A stretch of 64,000 nucleotides of DNA from Paraclostridium ghonii (GTDB lineage: Bacteria > Bacillota > Clostridia > Peptostreptococcales > Peptostreptococcaceae), in NCBI RefSeq assembly GCF_030815085.1, contig NZ_JAUSWG010000011.1; one strand, 5' to 3'. Shown piece after piece: positions 8,407 to 16,606 of this stretch. The notes beneath the pieces were generated by a model. That model ran no database searches, was not told where the DNA came from, and saw only the letters and a program-made list of their open reading frames with translations. The position numbers and the translations under genes are program-made. The first letter of the stretch is position 1. Every line of letters begins with the position of its first letter.

Positions 8407-9753
8407 ATGAGAAAATATTTTGGAACTGACGGAGTAAGAGGAATAGCTAATACAGAACTTAACTGCGAACTTGCATACAAACTAGGTAGAGCAGGTGGGT
8501 ACGTTTTAACTAAGGGGAAAGATAAGGTTAAAGTTGTGGTAGGTAAAGACACTAGAGTATCTGGGGATATGCTAGAATCTGCGCTTATAGCTGGACTTAT
8601 GTCAGTTGGATGTGATATTATAACTGTTGGTGTAATACCAACTCCTGGAGTTGCATACTTAACTAAGTATTACAATGCGGATTGCGGAGTAGTTATATCA
8701 GCATCTCACAACCCGGTAGAATATAATGGAATAAAATTCTTTAATGAAAATGGATATAAACTGGATGATTCTATTGAGTTAGAAATAGAATCATATATAG
8801 ACAATATAGAAAAAGTAGAAGTTCATCCAACAGGAGATAAAGTTGGTAAAAAGATACACGAACATGATGCTGTAAGAGACTATGTTGACTATTTAAAGAC
8901 TATAATAAATATAGATTTTAAAGGGTTAAAAGTTGTATTAGATTGTGCTAATGGAGCAGCATACAAAGTTGCACCAATGGTTTTTGAAGAGTTAGGAGCA
9001 GATGTTGTATCTATAAATAACACTCCTGATGGAAATAATATAAATGATAAATGTGGATCAACACACCCAGAAGGTCTTCAAGAAGCTGTATTAAAGAATA
9101 ATGCAGATTTAGGACTTGCATATGATGGTGATGCAGATAGATTAATAGCTGTAAATGAAAAGGGTCAAATAGTAGATGGTGACCATATAATGATATTAAG
9201 TGCAATATATCTTAAAAAGCACAATAAATTAGCTAAAGATACTTTAGTTGTTACAGTTATGAGTAATATAGGTTTAGTTATAGCTGCAAAAGAAAACAAT
9301 ATAAATCTATCTACAACAGCTGTAGGAGATAGATATGTTTTAGAAGAGATGAAAAACAGCGGATATAATTTAGGAGGAGAACAATCAGGACACATGATAT
9401 TCCTAGATTATAATACTACTGGAGATGGAACTTTAAGTTCTTTAGTTTTAGCTAAAATAGTTAAAGAAGAAGGTAAAACTTTATCTGAGCTTGCATCAGT
9501 AATGAATCAATATCCACAAGTATTGGTTAATGCTAGAATAAAAAATGAAAATAAAAATAGATATATGGAAATACCAGAGATTAAAGTTGAAATAGAAAGA
9601 ATAGAAAAACTAATGGATGGATGTGGAAGAGTCTTAATAAGACCATCAGGAACAGAACCATTAGTAAGAGTTATGTTAGAGGGTAAAGATGAAGGTCAAT
9701 TAAAAGAATTAGCTACAAATCTAGCTAATTTAATACAAGAGAAATTATCGTAA
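8407..9753 (+). CDS. glmM: Phosphoglucosamine mutase
   Basis: GlmM converts glucosamine-6-phosphate to glucosamine-1-phosphate for UDP-GlcNAc and peptidoglycan synthesis. The 448-residue protein has the four domains of the alpha-D-phosphohexomutase family: the phosphoserine loop ISASHNPVEYNG with S100, the metal loop DGDADR near residues 242-247, the sugar loop GGEQSGH around 325 and the phosphate loop RPSGTEPLVR near 417. Start ATG with GGAAGGAG 7 nt upstream. Elsewhere in Firmicutes it is third gene of cdaA-cdaR-glmM; here it stands behind its own terminator-bounded leader, next to glmS. Confidence 0.96.
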   Translation: MRKYFGTDGVRGIANTELNCELAYKLGRAGGYVLTKGKDKVKVVVGKDTRVSGDMLESALIAGLMSVGCDIITVGVIPTPGVAYLTKYYNADCGVVISASHNPVEYNGIKFFNENGYKLDDSIELEIESYIDNIEKVEVHPTGDKVGKKIHEHDAVRDYVDYLKTIINIDFKGLKVVLDCANGAAYKVAPMVFEELGADVVSINNTPDGNNINDKCGSTHPEGLQEAVLKNNADLGLAYDGDADRLIAVNEKGQIVDGDHIMILSAIYLKKHNKLAKDTLVVTVMSNIGLVIAAKENNINLSTTAVGDRYVLEEMKNSGYNLGGEQSGHMIFLDYNTTGDGTLSSLVLAKIVKEEGKTLSELASVMNQYPQVLVNARIKNENKNRYMEIPEIKVEIERIEKLMDGCGRVLIRPSGTEPLVRVMLEGKDEGQLKELATNLANLIQEKLS

Positions 9754-9759
9754 TTTGAG

Positions 9760-9795
9760 AAGTGAATACTAAGGTTCATGTCTTGGTATTTACTT
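9760..9795 (+). other. Stem-loop just upstream of the glmS ribozyme
   Basis: A 10-bp imperfect stem (9760-9769 with 9786-9795, one G-T pair) sits between the glmM stop and the ribozyme cleavage site. There is no T run after it, so it does not look like an ordinary terminator. It could protect the 3' end of the glmM mRNA after ribozyme cleavage or act as a spacer for the P1 helix. Confidence 0.5.
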
Positions 9796-9798
9796 TAC

Positions 9799-9975
9799 AA
9801 GCGCCAGAACTTATAGATTATAATAATGATTTGAAACTATAAGTTGACGAGGACAGAGTTTATCGAATTGTCGGCGGATGCTCTGCGGTGTGTTTACCAT
9901 CGAAAAGTTTTTACAAATCATGTAAGTAATTACATGCACAAAGAAAAGCTTATGTAAACTGACCTGAATCTTAAA
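9799..9975 (+). ncRNA. glmS ribozyme (glucosamine-6-phosphate responsive)
   Basis: This is the self-cleaving riboswitch that uses glucosamine-6-phosphate as cofactor to cut its own mRNA and shut down glmS. The core begins at GCGCCAGAAC (9801; cleavage is expected between A9800 and G9801), followed by the conserved GTTGACGAGGACAGAG, ATCGAA, CGGCGGATGCTCTGCGG and TGTTTACC segments. It ends about 40 nt before glmS. The exact 3' limit is approximate. Confidence 0.95.
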
Positions 9976-10016
9976 AATATATAAAAACAATAATATTTTT
10001 AGGAGGACACAAACTT

Positions 10017-11843
10017 ATGTGTGGTATAGTTGGATATTTAGGAAATAGAGTAGCAACAGAGGTTTTAGTAGAAGGACTTTCAAAACTTGAATACAGAGGA
10101 TATGACTCTGCGGGTGTTGCTATAAACACAGGAAATGAATTAGAAATTAGAAAATTTAAGGGAAGATTAGCTGTTTTAGCAGAGGATCTAGAAAAGAACC
10201 CTATAAATGGAGGATTAGGAATAGGACATACAAGATGGGCAACTCATGGAGAACCATCAGATGTCAACTCTCATCCTCACTTTAACATGGATAGAACAAT
10301 AGCTGTAGTTCACAATGGAATTATAGAAAACTACATGGAATTAAAAGAGGAATTACAAGGTGAAGGTGTAAAATTCTTATCTCAAACAGATACAGAAGTA
10401 GTAGCACATTTAGTTGATAAATATTATGAAGGAAACTTATTAGATGCAGTATATAAAGCTACTCAAAGATTAAGAGGAGCATATGCTTTAGGAGTTATAT
10501 GCAAAGATAATGATAAAGAATTAGTATCAGTTAGAAAAGACAGCCCATTAGTTGTAGGACTTGGAGAAGGAGAAAACTTCATAGCATCAGATATACCTGC
10601 AATATTAAAATATACTAGAAAAGTATATTTCTTAGAAAATGGAGAATTTGTTCATATAGTAGGAGATAAGGTTACTATATTAAATGAAAATAGAGAAGTA
10701 GTAAACAAAAAAGTAAATGAGATAACGTGGGATGTTGAAGCTGCATCTAAAGGTGGCTATGAGCACTTCATGTTAAAAGAAATATATGAACAACCTAATG
10801 GAGTAAAAGAGACATTAGTAAGAAGATTAAATGAAAATGGAGAAATACACTTAGATGATATAAAAATGTCTAAAGAAGATTTAGATAATATAAATAGAGT
10901 TTATATAGTAGCATGCGGTACGGCTTACCATGCAGGGCTTATAGGTAAGTTTGCCATAGAAAAATTTGCTAAAATACCAGTTATAACTGATATAGCATCA
11001 GAATTTAGATATAGAGATCCATTTATAGATGATAAAACTTTATTAATATTAGTAAGTCAATCAGGAGAAACAGCAGATACTTTAGCATCTTTAAGATATG
11101 CTAAAGAAAGAGGAGCTAGAATATTATCAGTAACTAATGTTGTTGGATCTTCAATAGCAAGAGAATCAGATGACGTATTCTATACTTGGGCAGGACCTGA
11201 AATATCAGTTGCTTCAACAAAAGCATACACAACTCAGCTGGTATCATTCTACATGATAGCTTTAAACTTTGCTATAAAGAAAGGTACTATAACTAGAGAA
11301 TACTATAATGAAATGATAGATAATCTAAAAGAAATGCCTTCAAAAGTTGAAGAAGCTTTAAAACAAGAAGATCATATAAAAGAAATAGCTAAGACTTTAA
11401 AAGAGAAACACAGTGCATTCTATTTAGGTAGAGGTTTAGATTACAATATAGCTATGGAAGGTGCATTAAAAATAAAAGAAATATCATATATACATGCAGA
11501 AGCATTTGCTGCAGGTGAATTAAAACATGGAACGATAGCTTTAATAGAAAAAGGAACTCCTGTAGTAGCTATAGCATCTCAAGGAGAGTTATTTGAAAAA
11601 ATGGTTTCAAATATGGAAGAGGTTAGAGCAAGAGGGGCTTACGTAATAGCTGTTGCTCAAGAGAAAAATAAAGAAGTTGAAAAGTCTGCTGATGAGGTAA
11701 TATATATACCAAATGTTGAAGATGTATTATCAAGTATATTAACAGTTTTACCACTTCAATTATTATCTTATTATGTTGCAGTTGAAAGAGGTTGCGATGT
11801 AGACAAACCAAGAAACTTAGCTAAATCAGTTACAGTTGAATAA
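10017..11843 (+). CDS. glmS: Glutamine--fructose-6-phosphate aminotransferase (isomerizing)
   Basis: GlmS makes glucosamine-6-phosphate from fructose-6-phosphate and glutamine, the entry step to amino-sugar and wall synthesis. The 608-residue protein starts MCGIVGYLG, with the N-terminal nucleophile C2, HTRWATHGEPS near residues 71-81 and a two-lobed SIS isomerase half (SQSGETADT and TKAYTTQ motifs). Length equals the family norm (about 609). The start ATG follows AGGAGG by 10 nt. It is controlled by the glmS ribozyme in its leader. Confidence 0.98.
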   Translation: MCGIVGYLGNRVATEVLVEGLSKLEYRGYDSAGVAINTGNELEIRKFKGRLAVLAEDLEKNPINGGLGIGHTRWATHGEPSDVNSHPHFNMDRTIAVVHNGIIENYMELKEELQGEGVKFLSQTDTEVVAHLVDKYYEGNLLDAVYKATQRLRGAYALGVICKDNDKELVSVRKDSPLVVGLGEGENFIASDIPAILKYTRKVYFLENGEFVHIVGDKVTILNENREVVNKKVNEITWDVEAASKGGYEHFMLKEIYEQPNGVKETLVRRLNENGEIHLDDIKMSKEDLDNINRVYIVACGTAYHAGLIGKFAIEKFAKIPVITDIASEFRYRDPFIDDKTLLILVSQSGETADTLASLRYAKERGARILSVTNVVGSSIARESDDVFYTWAGPEISVASTKAYTTQLVSFYMIALNFAIKKGTITREYYNEMIDNLKEMPSKVEEALKQEDHIKEIAKTLKEKHSAFYLGRGLDYNIAMEGALKIKEISYIHAEAFAAGELKHGTIALIEKGTPVVAIASQGELFEKMVSNMEEVRARGAYVIAVAQEKNKEVEKSADEVIYIPNVEDVLSSILTVLPLQLLSYYVAVERGCDVDKPRNLAKSVTVE

Positions 11844-11854
11844 TATGTAATTAG

Positions 11855-11892
11855 AGGTGATATCTCAATTTTATATTGAGAATCACCTTTTT
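11855..11892 (+). terminator. Terminator of glmS
   Basis: A stem formed by AGGTGAT..CTCAA and its partner TTGAGAATCACCT (outer arms 11855-11860 and 11883-11888) is followed by TTTTT. It lies 11 nt after the glmS stop. Confidence 0.85.
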
Positions 11893-11964
11893 AAATTAAT
11901 TATATAAATGATATGATGGAAAATTAAAAACTATATAATTAAAAAACTATTAAAATATAGAAAT

Positions 11965-12175
11965 TTAAAATTTATATTTTAATAGATAGGGATAACGGTA
12001 AAGTAAGTTTGTTATATAGGCTAAAAAGCGTTAATTTAGATTCTAATGCACATTTAAATATATATTGTTAAAATAATTGAGAACCTAAGGAATATACGCT
12101 ATATGGGGAAAATATTGATTATATGTATTTATTAATGCAATCGCTACACTTAAAATATTAAGTATAGCTTTTTTA
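11965..12175 (+). ncRNA. Candidate unassigned RNA ending in an intrinsic terminator
   Basis: The 524-nt gap between glmS and ywmB holds no reading frame I can support. At 12143-12168 an 11-bp stem with one mismatch and loop is followed by six T, a good intrinsic terminator, but no gene precedes it after the glmS terminator at 11892. Upstream, 11970-12003 can form an AT-rich hairpin, followed by a less AT-rich stretch (GGGATAACGG, GGCTAAAAAGCG, GAGAACCTAAGG). This looks like a short transcript or a leader with premature termination. It does not match a riboswitch class I recognise. The rest of the gap (12190-12340) is featureless and very AT-rich. Confidence 0.4.
12143..12174 (+). terminator. 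Orphan intrinsic terminator upstream of ywmB
   Basis: Stem 12143-12153 with 12158-12168 (one C-A mismatch) and a T6 tail. It ends the candidate transcript described for 11965-12175, or attenuates readthrough towards ywmB. Confidence 0.7.
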
Positions 12176-12192
12176 CGGTTAAGGAATTACAC
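12165..12192 (+). repeat. Short shared intergenic motif, first copy
   Basis: TAGCTTTTTTACGGTTAAG followed by GAATTACAC; the partner is at 20709-20738. In this copy the TAGC is the 3' arm of the orphan terminator at 12143. Confidence 0.45.
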
Positions 12193-12367
12193 TTACTAAA
12201 AATTATGTATAACCTATAAAACTTAATTATATCAATATAATATATTTTGGTGGTAAAAAAGATTTTGAGTAATTAAAATATTTTTTGAAATTATGAATAG
12301 TATAATCAACCATTTTTTGTTAATACTTTATAGTATAAATTAATCGGAAATTTGGGGAGGAAATACT

Positions 12368-13114
12368 ATGAAAAAAATGTTATTGATTATAAGTGTAGTC
12401 TCTATATTTTTATTGGGAATAGTTGTTTGTTATGCAGAATCAAGAACTGAAATAAAAATTAATGGCTATAAACAAATGGTAAATACTTTTGAAAACATAA
12501 ATAGTGATTTTAAATTTTATAATATGAAAGCAAATGCATCTTTAGATAAATCTTTGGATAAAGAAGAAATGAAAAATATTTGCATGGAAATAATTTCAAA
12601 CTTAGGACTTGAAGAATGTAATTTAAAATGGATAGAAAGTAAAAAAGATACTCAAAGTCAGGTATATGCACAAATAGATGAGAAAAATAGAAATATATCT
12701 ATCATTGTCGCTAATAAAGGGAAAAATGAGTCGTATATTATAGTTGACATATTAGAAAATAAAGTATATAAAGATATAGTGGATATTTATACGGTTGTAG
12801 AAAATACTTTGAATTTATATTGTAAAAAAGTCGATGTTTATACATGTATAGCTGGAGAATATAAAAAAAAGTTACAACTGAATAAATATGATGAAATTTT
12901 GAAAAAAATATTATATAATATGAATGCTAAAGAAATAGATAGGGTTGAAGATGAAAATTTTATGTCGGTAACAGCTTTTAGTAAATTAATAAAAACTGAT
13001 TACCTTGAATATTTGGGAAATAAGGTAAATTTAAATATAGGAATTAGGTATAGCGAAAATGAAGAAAAGACAATGGTTTACATAGCTACACCTATAATAA
13101 AATTAGATTATTAG
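12368..13114 (+). CDS. ywmB: YwmB-like exported protein
   Basis: A 248-residue protein with an N-terminal signal or anchor segment (KKMLLIISVVSIFLLGIVVCYA, about residues 2-23). The rest is a soluble, lysine-rich mixed alpha/beta sequence consistent with the YwmB (TATA-box-binding-protein-like fold) family. I call it mainly from position: in Bacillus ywmB lies immediately before murA and spoIID, and the same order is found here (murA 18 nt downstream, then spoIID). Function unknown. Start ATG behind GGGGAGG at 12354-12360, 7 nt from the ATG. Confidence 0.65.
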   Translation: MKKMLLIISVVSIFLLGIVVCYAESRTEIKINGYKQMVNTFENINSDFKFYNMKANASLDKSLDKEEMKNICMEIISNLGLEECNLKWIESKKDTQSQVYAQIDEKNRNISIIVANKGKNESYIIVDILENKVYKDIVDIYTVVENTLNLYCKKVDVYTCIAGEYKKKLQLNKYDEILKKILYNMNAKEIDRVEDENFMSVTAFSKLIKTDYLEYLGNKVNLNIGIRYSENEEKTMVYIATPIIKLDY

Positions 13115-13132
13115 TGTGAGGAGAAAAGTAAA

Positions 13133-14386
13133 ATGGCAAAAATTTTAGTTAAGAAGAGTAATCCACTTATGGGAAGTGTTAAAATAGATGGAGCAAAAAA
13201 TGCAGTATTACCAATAATAGCAGCAACTTTATTAGGTGAAGGGAAATCAGTTTTAAGAGGAGTTCCTAATTTAAAAGATGTTCATGTAATATCTGACTTA
13301 TTAAGACATTTAGGTGCAGAAGTTGAGTACAAAGATTGTACATTAACAGTAGATGCAAGTAAAATAAAAACATGCGAGGCTCCATATGAGCTTGTAAGAA
13401 AGATGAGAGCATCATTTTTAGTAATGGGGCCATTACTTGCAAGATTTAATCATACAAAGATATCTATGCCAGGAGGATGTGCAATAGGGACTAGACCTAT
13501 AGATTTACATCTTAAAGGATTTAAAGCATTAGGTGCTAATGTAATAATAGATCATGGATTTGTTGAAGCTAATACAGAAAAATTAGTAGGAAGCAAATTA
13601 TATTTAGATTTCCCATCAGTTGGGGCTACAGAAAATATAATGATGGCTGCGGCTTTAGCAGAAGGTACAACTATAATAGAAAATGCTGCAGAAGAGCCAG
13701 AAATAGTTGATTTAGCAAACTTCTTAAATGAAATGGGAGCTAATGTTAAAGGGGCAGGAACTAACACAATAAGAATAAAAGGAGTTCAGTCACTTAAGGG
13801 TGCTGAACATACAGTTATACCAGATAGAATAGAAGCAGCTACATATATGGTTGCAGCGGCTATGACAAAAGGCGATATAACTATAGAAAATGTAATGATG
13901 GAACATTTAAAGCCAGTTGTAGCTAAGTTAAAAGAAGCTGGATGTGAAGTAATAGATATGGACAGTTCTGTAAGGGTTAAAGGACCTGAGGTATTAAAAC
14001 CAATAGATATAAAAACATTACCACACCCAGGGTTCCCAACAGATGTTCAAGCGCAATTTATGGCTATGGCTACAGTAGCAAATGGAACAGGAGTAGTTAT
14101 AGAAACAGTATTTGAAAATAGATTTATGCACGTAGCAGAATTTAATAGAATGGGCGCTAATATAAAAATAGAAGGTAGAAGTGCTATAGTTTCAGGAGTA
14201 GACCAGCTACATGGATCAGCAGTAAAAGCAACAGATTTAAGAGCGGGAGCTGCTTTAATATTATGCGGACTTATAGCTGAAGGAGTAACTGAAATAGGAG
14301 ATATATATCATATACAAAGAGGATATGTAGATATAGATAAAAAGATACAAGCATTAGGTGGAAATATAGAAATAATTGAAGACTAA
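13133..14386 (+). CDS. murA: UDP-N-acetylglucosamine 1-carboxyvinyltransferase
   Basis: MurA transfers enolpyruvate from PEP to UDP-GlcNAc, the first committed step of peptidoglycan synthesis and the fosfomycin target. The 417-residue protein has the two inside-out alpha/beta domains; the active-site loop PGGCAIGTRPID carries C116, so the enzyme should be fosfomycin sensitive in this residue. KNAVLP near residue 22 and GFPTDVQAQ around 300 are also conserved. Start ATG with GAGGAG 9 nt upstream. It is 18 nt downstream of ywmB. Confidence 0.97.
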   Translation: MAKILVKKSNPLMGSVKIDGAKNAVLPIIAATLLGEGKSVLRGVPNLKDVHVISDLLRHLGAEVEYKDCTLTVDASKIKTCEAPYELVRKMRASFLVMGPLLARFNHTKISMPGGCAIGTRPIDLHLKGFKALGANVIIDHGFVEANTEKLVGSKLYLDFPSVGATENIMMAAALAEGTTIIENAAEEPEIVDLANFLNEMGANVKGAGTNTIRIKGVQSLKGAEHTVIPDRIEAATYMVAAAMTKGDITIENVMMEHLKPVVAKLKEAGCEVIDMDSSVRVKGPEVLKPIDIKTLPHPGFPTDVQAQFMAMATVANGTGVVIETVFENRFMHVAEFNRMGANIKIEGRSAIVSGVDQLHGSAVKATDLRAGAALILCGLIAEGVTEIGDIYHIQRGYVDIDKKIQALGGNIEIIED

Positions 14387-14393
14387 TAATTAG

Positions 14394-14422
14394 TCATAAT
14401 TAACACGAGTTTTTCATAAAAT
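14394..14422 (+). promoter_or_regulatory. Sigma-E promoter of spoIID
   Basis: TCATAAT at 14394-14400 and CATAAAAT at 14415-14422, 14 nt apart, match the mother-cell sigma-E consensus (KMATATT, spacer 13-15, CATACA-T). In Bacillus spoIID is a sigma-E gene. It lies about 40 nt upstream of the spoIID start. Confidence 0.65.
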
Positions 14423-14460
14423 TTATGGATTAGAAGTATTTATCTAAGGAGGAATATTTT

Positions 14461-15501
14461 ATGAAAAACCCAGTGTTAGTTTTAGCTAGTACGGTATTGG
14501 TTACTGCAGCTATACCAGTTTGTATATCTTTATTTGCGTATAATTCGCATTCAAAAACAGATATATTACCGCATATTCAAAATAAATTGAAAATTGAAAC
14601 AAAGCTAAAACTTGAAAAAAAGAAAAATGTTAAAAGTTATGAAACTATAGATAAAGAGTCTCCTAAAATAAAAGTTTATAATCATAAAAAAGGAATCGTA
14701 GAAACTTTAGATATAGAAGATTATTTATGTGGAGTTTTAGCAGGTGAAATGTCTGCAGAATTCAATAAAGAGGCCTTAAAAGCGCAAGCTGTGGCTGCAA
14801 GGACGTTTACTGTATATAATGAAAATAGTGGTAAACATAACAATGCAGTGGTATGTACGGATTTTAAACACTGCCAGGAGTATAAAAGTAAAAAAGAGCT
14901 ATTAAGTAAAAATGGACAGGATTGGATGGATAAATTTTACGCAAAAATAGAACAAGCTGTAAAAGAAACTAAAGGTCAAATCATAGTATATAATGATAAA
15001 CCGATACTACCATTATATTTTTCTACATCTTCAGGTAATACAGAAAATAGTGAAGAAGTATTTAGCACTAAATACCCTTACTTGAGATCTGTAGATAGTC
15101 CATATGATAAAAATGCTCCAAAGTACGCATCTAATGTGAAAATAAACAACTCTGATTTTATCAATATCATAAAAAAAGGTTTTCCTAAAATGCAAATCTC
15201 TGATGGGAAATTATCTAAACAAATCAGCATAGAAGAAAGAAGTAACGGTGGATCTGTTGAAAAAATAAAAGTTGCAAATACAGAATTAACAGGTCGTGAT
15301 ATAAGAAGCCTATTTAATTTAAATTCTGCTAATTTTGATTTAAAGTTTAACAAAGATTATGTAGATATTATTGTAAAAGGATATGGACATGGTGTAGGAA
15401 TGAGTCAATGGGGAGCAGAAGGAATGGCAAATGATGGATATAAGTACTATGAAATTTTAGAACATTACTATTCAAATATTGATATTAAAGATACATATTA
15501 A
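14461..15501 (+). CDS. spoIID: Stage II sporulation protein D (lytic transglycosylase)
   Basis: SpoIID is the peptidoglycan lytic transglycosylase that drives engulfment of the forespore. The 346-residue protein has one N-terminal membrane segment (about residues 4-24) and the SpoIID domain: LAGEMSAEF with catalytic E96, AQAVAARTFT, and the C-terminal GYGHGVGMSQWGAEGMA. C132 and C138 in the CTDFKHC stretch fit the zinc site described for the clostridial enzyme. Start ATG with AAGGAGG 10 nt upstream. A probable sigma-E promoter precedes it and a strong terminator follows. Position between murA and spoIIQ is conserved in spore formers. Confidence 0.95.
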   Translation: MKNPVLVLASTVLVTAAIPVCISLFAYNSHSKTDILPHIQNKLKIETKLKLEKKKNVKSYETIDKESPKIKVYNHKKGIVETLDIEDYLCGVLAGEMSAEFNKEALKAQAVAARTFTVYNENSGKHNNAVVCTDFKHCQEYKSKKELLSKNGQDWMDKFYAKIEQAVKETKGQIIVYNDKPILPLYFSTSSGNTENSEEVFSTKYPYLRSVDSPYDKNAPKYASNVKINNSDFINIIKKGFPKMQISDGKLSKQISIEERSNGGSVEKIKVANTELTGRDIRSLFNLNSANFDLKFNKDYVDIIVKGYGHGVGMSQWGAEGMANDGYKYYEILEHYYSNIDIKDTY

Positions 15502-15502
15502 A

Positions 15503-15545
15503 ACTCTAAACTAACTTGATTTTCAAGTTAGTTTAGAGTTTTTTA
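15503..15545 (+). terminator. Terminator of spoIID
   Basis: A 16-bp stem (AACTCTAAACTAACTT and its complement) with loop GATTTTC, then a run of six T. Directly after the spoIID stop. Confidence 0.93.
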
Positions 15546-15647
15546 AATTTACATTGAGTTATAATATGAAAAATTTAAGCTTTTGAAAATATATTACTTA
15601 TAAATTTAATCATTTATAAAAAATTTAAATATAAAAAAATAAAAATT

Positions 15648-15677
15648 GTATAAAAATAACAAATAAGGTACAAAATA
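15648..15677 (+). promoter_or_regulatory. Sigma-F promoter of spoIIQ
   Basis: GTATA at 15648-15652, 15-nt spacer, GTACAAAATA at 15668-15677: this fits the forespore sigma-F pattern (GYWTA, 15 nt, GgnrAnAHTR). spoIIQ is a sigma-F gene in Bacillus. The site is 30 nt upstream of the start codon. Confidence 0.6.
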
Positions 15678-15707
15678 CAAATGTATGAATATATTTGGAG
15701 GTGCGTC

Positions 15708-16385
15708 ATGAAAAAGAAAAAACTATTAGAGAAAGATGGTTTTTACTTAGCCTTATTTGTATGTGTTTGTTTAGTAGCAATTGGAGGTATATGGTTTACT
15801 AAAAATAGTGTGGATAATTTAGCATCAAAAAATGGTTTTTTAGATAATCAAAATAAAGTGGCAAAAGGTGATGAAGGAGAAATTCACCTAATAGAAAAAG
15901 ATGATAAAACTGTACCAACAGCTACAAATTCAAAAGAAAACTTAGATAAGGTAAAAGAAAATGAAGTTGTTAAGAAAGAAGAAAGTAAGATAAATTACTT
16001 AGGAGAAAAAGTAACTAGAGAGTACTCAGAAAAAGAGCCTAGTTATTCAAGTACATTAGACGTATGGGAAATACATAAAGGATTAGATGTACAAGCTAAA
16101 AAAGGAAGCAAAGTAAAAACAGTTATTAATGGTAAAGTAACAGATGTATTTAAAGATGATCAACATGGAGTATCTGTAAAAGTAGAATCAAAAGATAAAA
16201 TAGCTGTTATTTATTCAAACTTAGACGATAAAATTTCTGTTAAAAAAGGTCAAGAAGTTAAAGATGGAGATGTAATAGGAAAAGTAGGAAATACTACTAG
16301 TGTAGAAAGTTTAGATGGGTCACATGTACATGTAACTGCAACAAAAGATGGTAAAGCTATAGATCCTATGACATTAGTTAAATAA
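15708..16385 (+). CDS. spoIIQ: Stage II sporulation protein Q (SpoIIQ, LytM domain)
   Basis: SpoIIQ is the forespore membrane protein of the SpoIIQ-SpoIIIAH channel that joins forespore and mother cell. The start chosen (ATG 15708) has TTGGAGGTG 6-9 nt upstream; an earlier in-frame ATG at 15681 has no ribosome site. The 225-residue protein has a membrane segment at about 14-33, a charged linker, and a LytM/M23 domain from about 105. Zinc ligands look intact (H123 and D127 in HKGLD; H206 and H208 in HVH), as in the clostridial proteins and unlike Bacillus SpoIIQ, so peptidase activity or metal binding is possible. Confidence 0.92.
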   Translation: MKKKKLLEKDGFYLALFVCVCLVAIGGIWFTKNSVDNLASKNGFLDNQNKVAKGDEGEIHLIEKDDKTVPTATNSKENLDKVKENEVVKKEESKINYLGEKVTREYSEKEPSYSSTLDVWEIHKGLDVQAKKGSKVKTVINGKVTDVFKDDQHGVSVKVESKDKIAVIYSNLDDKISVKKGQEVKDGDVIGKVGNTTSVESLDGSHVHVTATKDGKAIDPMTLVK

Positions 16386-16397
16386 AAAATTAGCTAT

Positions 16398-16468
16398 GCT
16401 TGAGCGACTAAGTCTACGAACCACTTTATGTCGCCAACGACCTTAAGAAACAGGTCCGTTGCTCAAGC
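16398..16468 (+). repeat. Dispersed imperfect palindrome, copy R1
   Basis: Ends in GCTTGAGC and GCTCAAGC (8-bp perfect inverted termini) around a core containing CACTTTATGTCGCCAACGAC. The same sequence recurs at 34572-34632, and in inverted orientation at 20794-20885 and, more diverged, 24156-24235. It lies between the spoIIQ stop and its terminator. Confidence 0.75.
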
Positions 16469-16516
16469 TTATAAGTTGGAAATTATGAATATAATTTCCT
16501 AAAGATCAAAAAATAT

Positions 16517-16558
16517 AACAAGTTTAATCAATTTTGATTAAGCTTGTTATATTTTTTT
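16517..16558 (+). terminator. Terminator between spoIIQ and spoIIID
   Basis: A 14-bp stem (16517-16530 with 16535-16548, one G-T) with loop ATTT and a T-rich tail. The tail overlaps the proposed -35 element of the spoIIID promoter. Confidence 0.88.
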
Positions 16559-16575
16559 GTTTAATTACATATATA
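16547..16575 (+). promoter_or_regulatory. Possible sigma-E promoter of spoIIID
   Basis: TTATATT at 16547-16553 and CATATATA at 16568-16575 with a 14-nt spacer resemble a sigma-E promoter, the form used for spoIIID in Bacillus. The match is weaker than for spoIID and overlaps a terminator tail. Confidence 0.45.
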
Positions 16576-16606
16576 TCACTAAGGTAGGATTTAAGGGGGG
16601 GAAGCT

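Noticed and set aside
12000..12120. Riboswitch upstream of ywmB-murA
   Set aside because: I compared the stretch by eye with SAM, FMN, TPP, purine, c-di-GMP, c-di-AMP, preQ1, T-box and fluoride cores and found no match; kept only as an unassigned RNA candidate.
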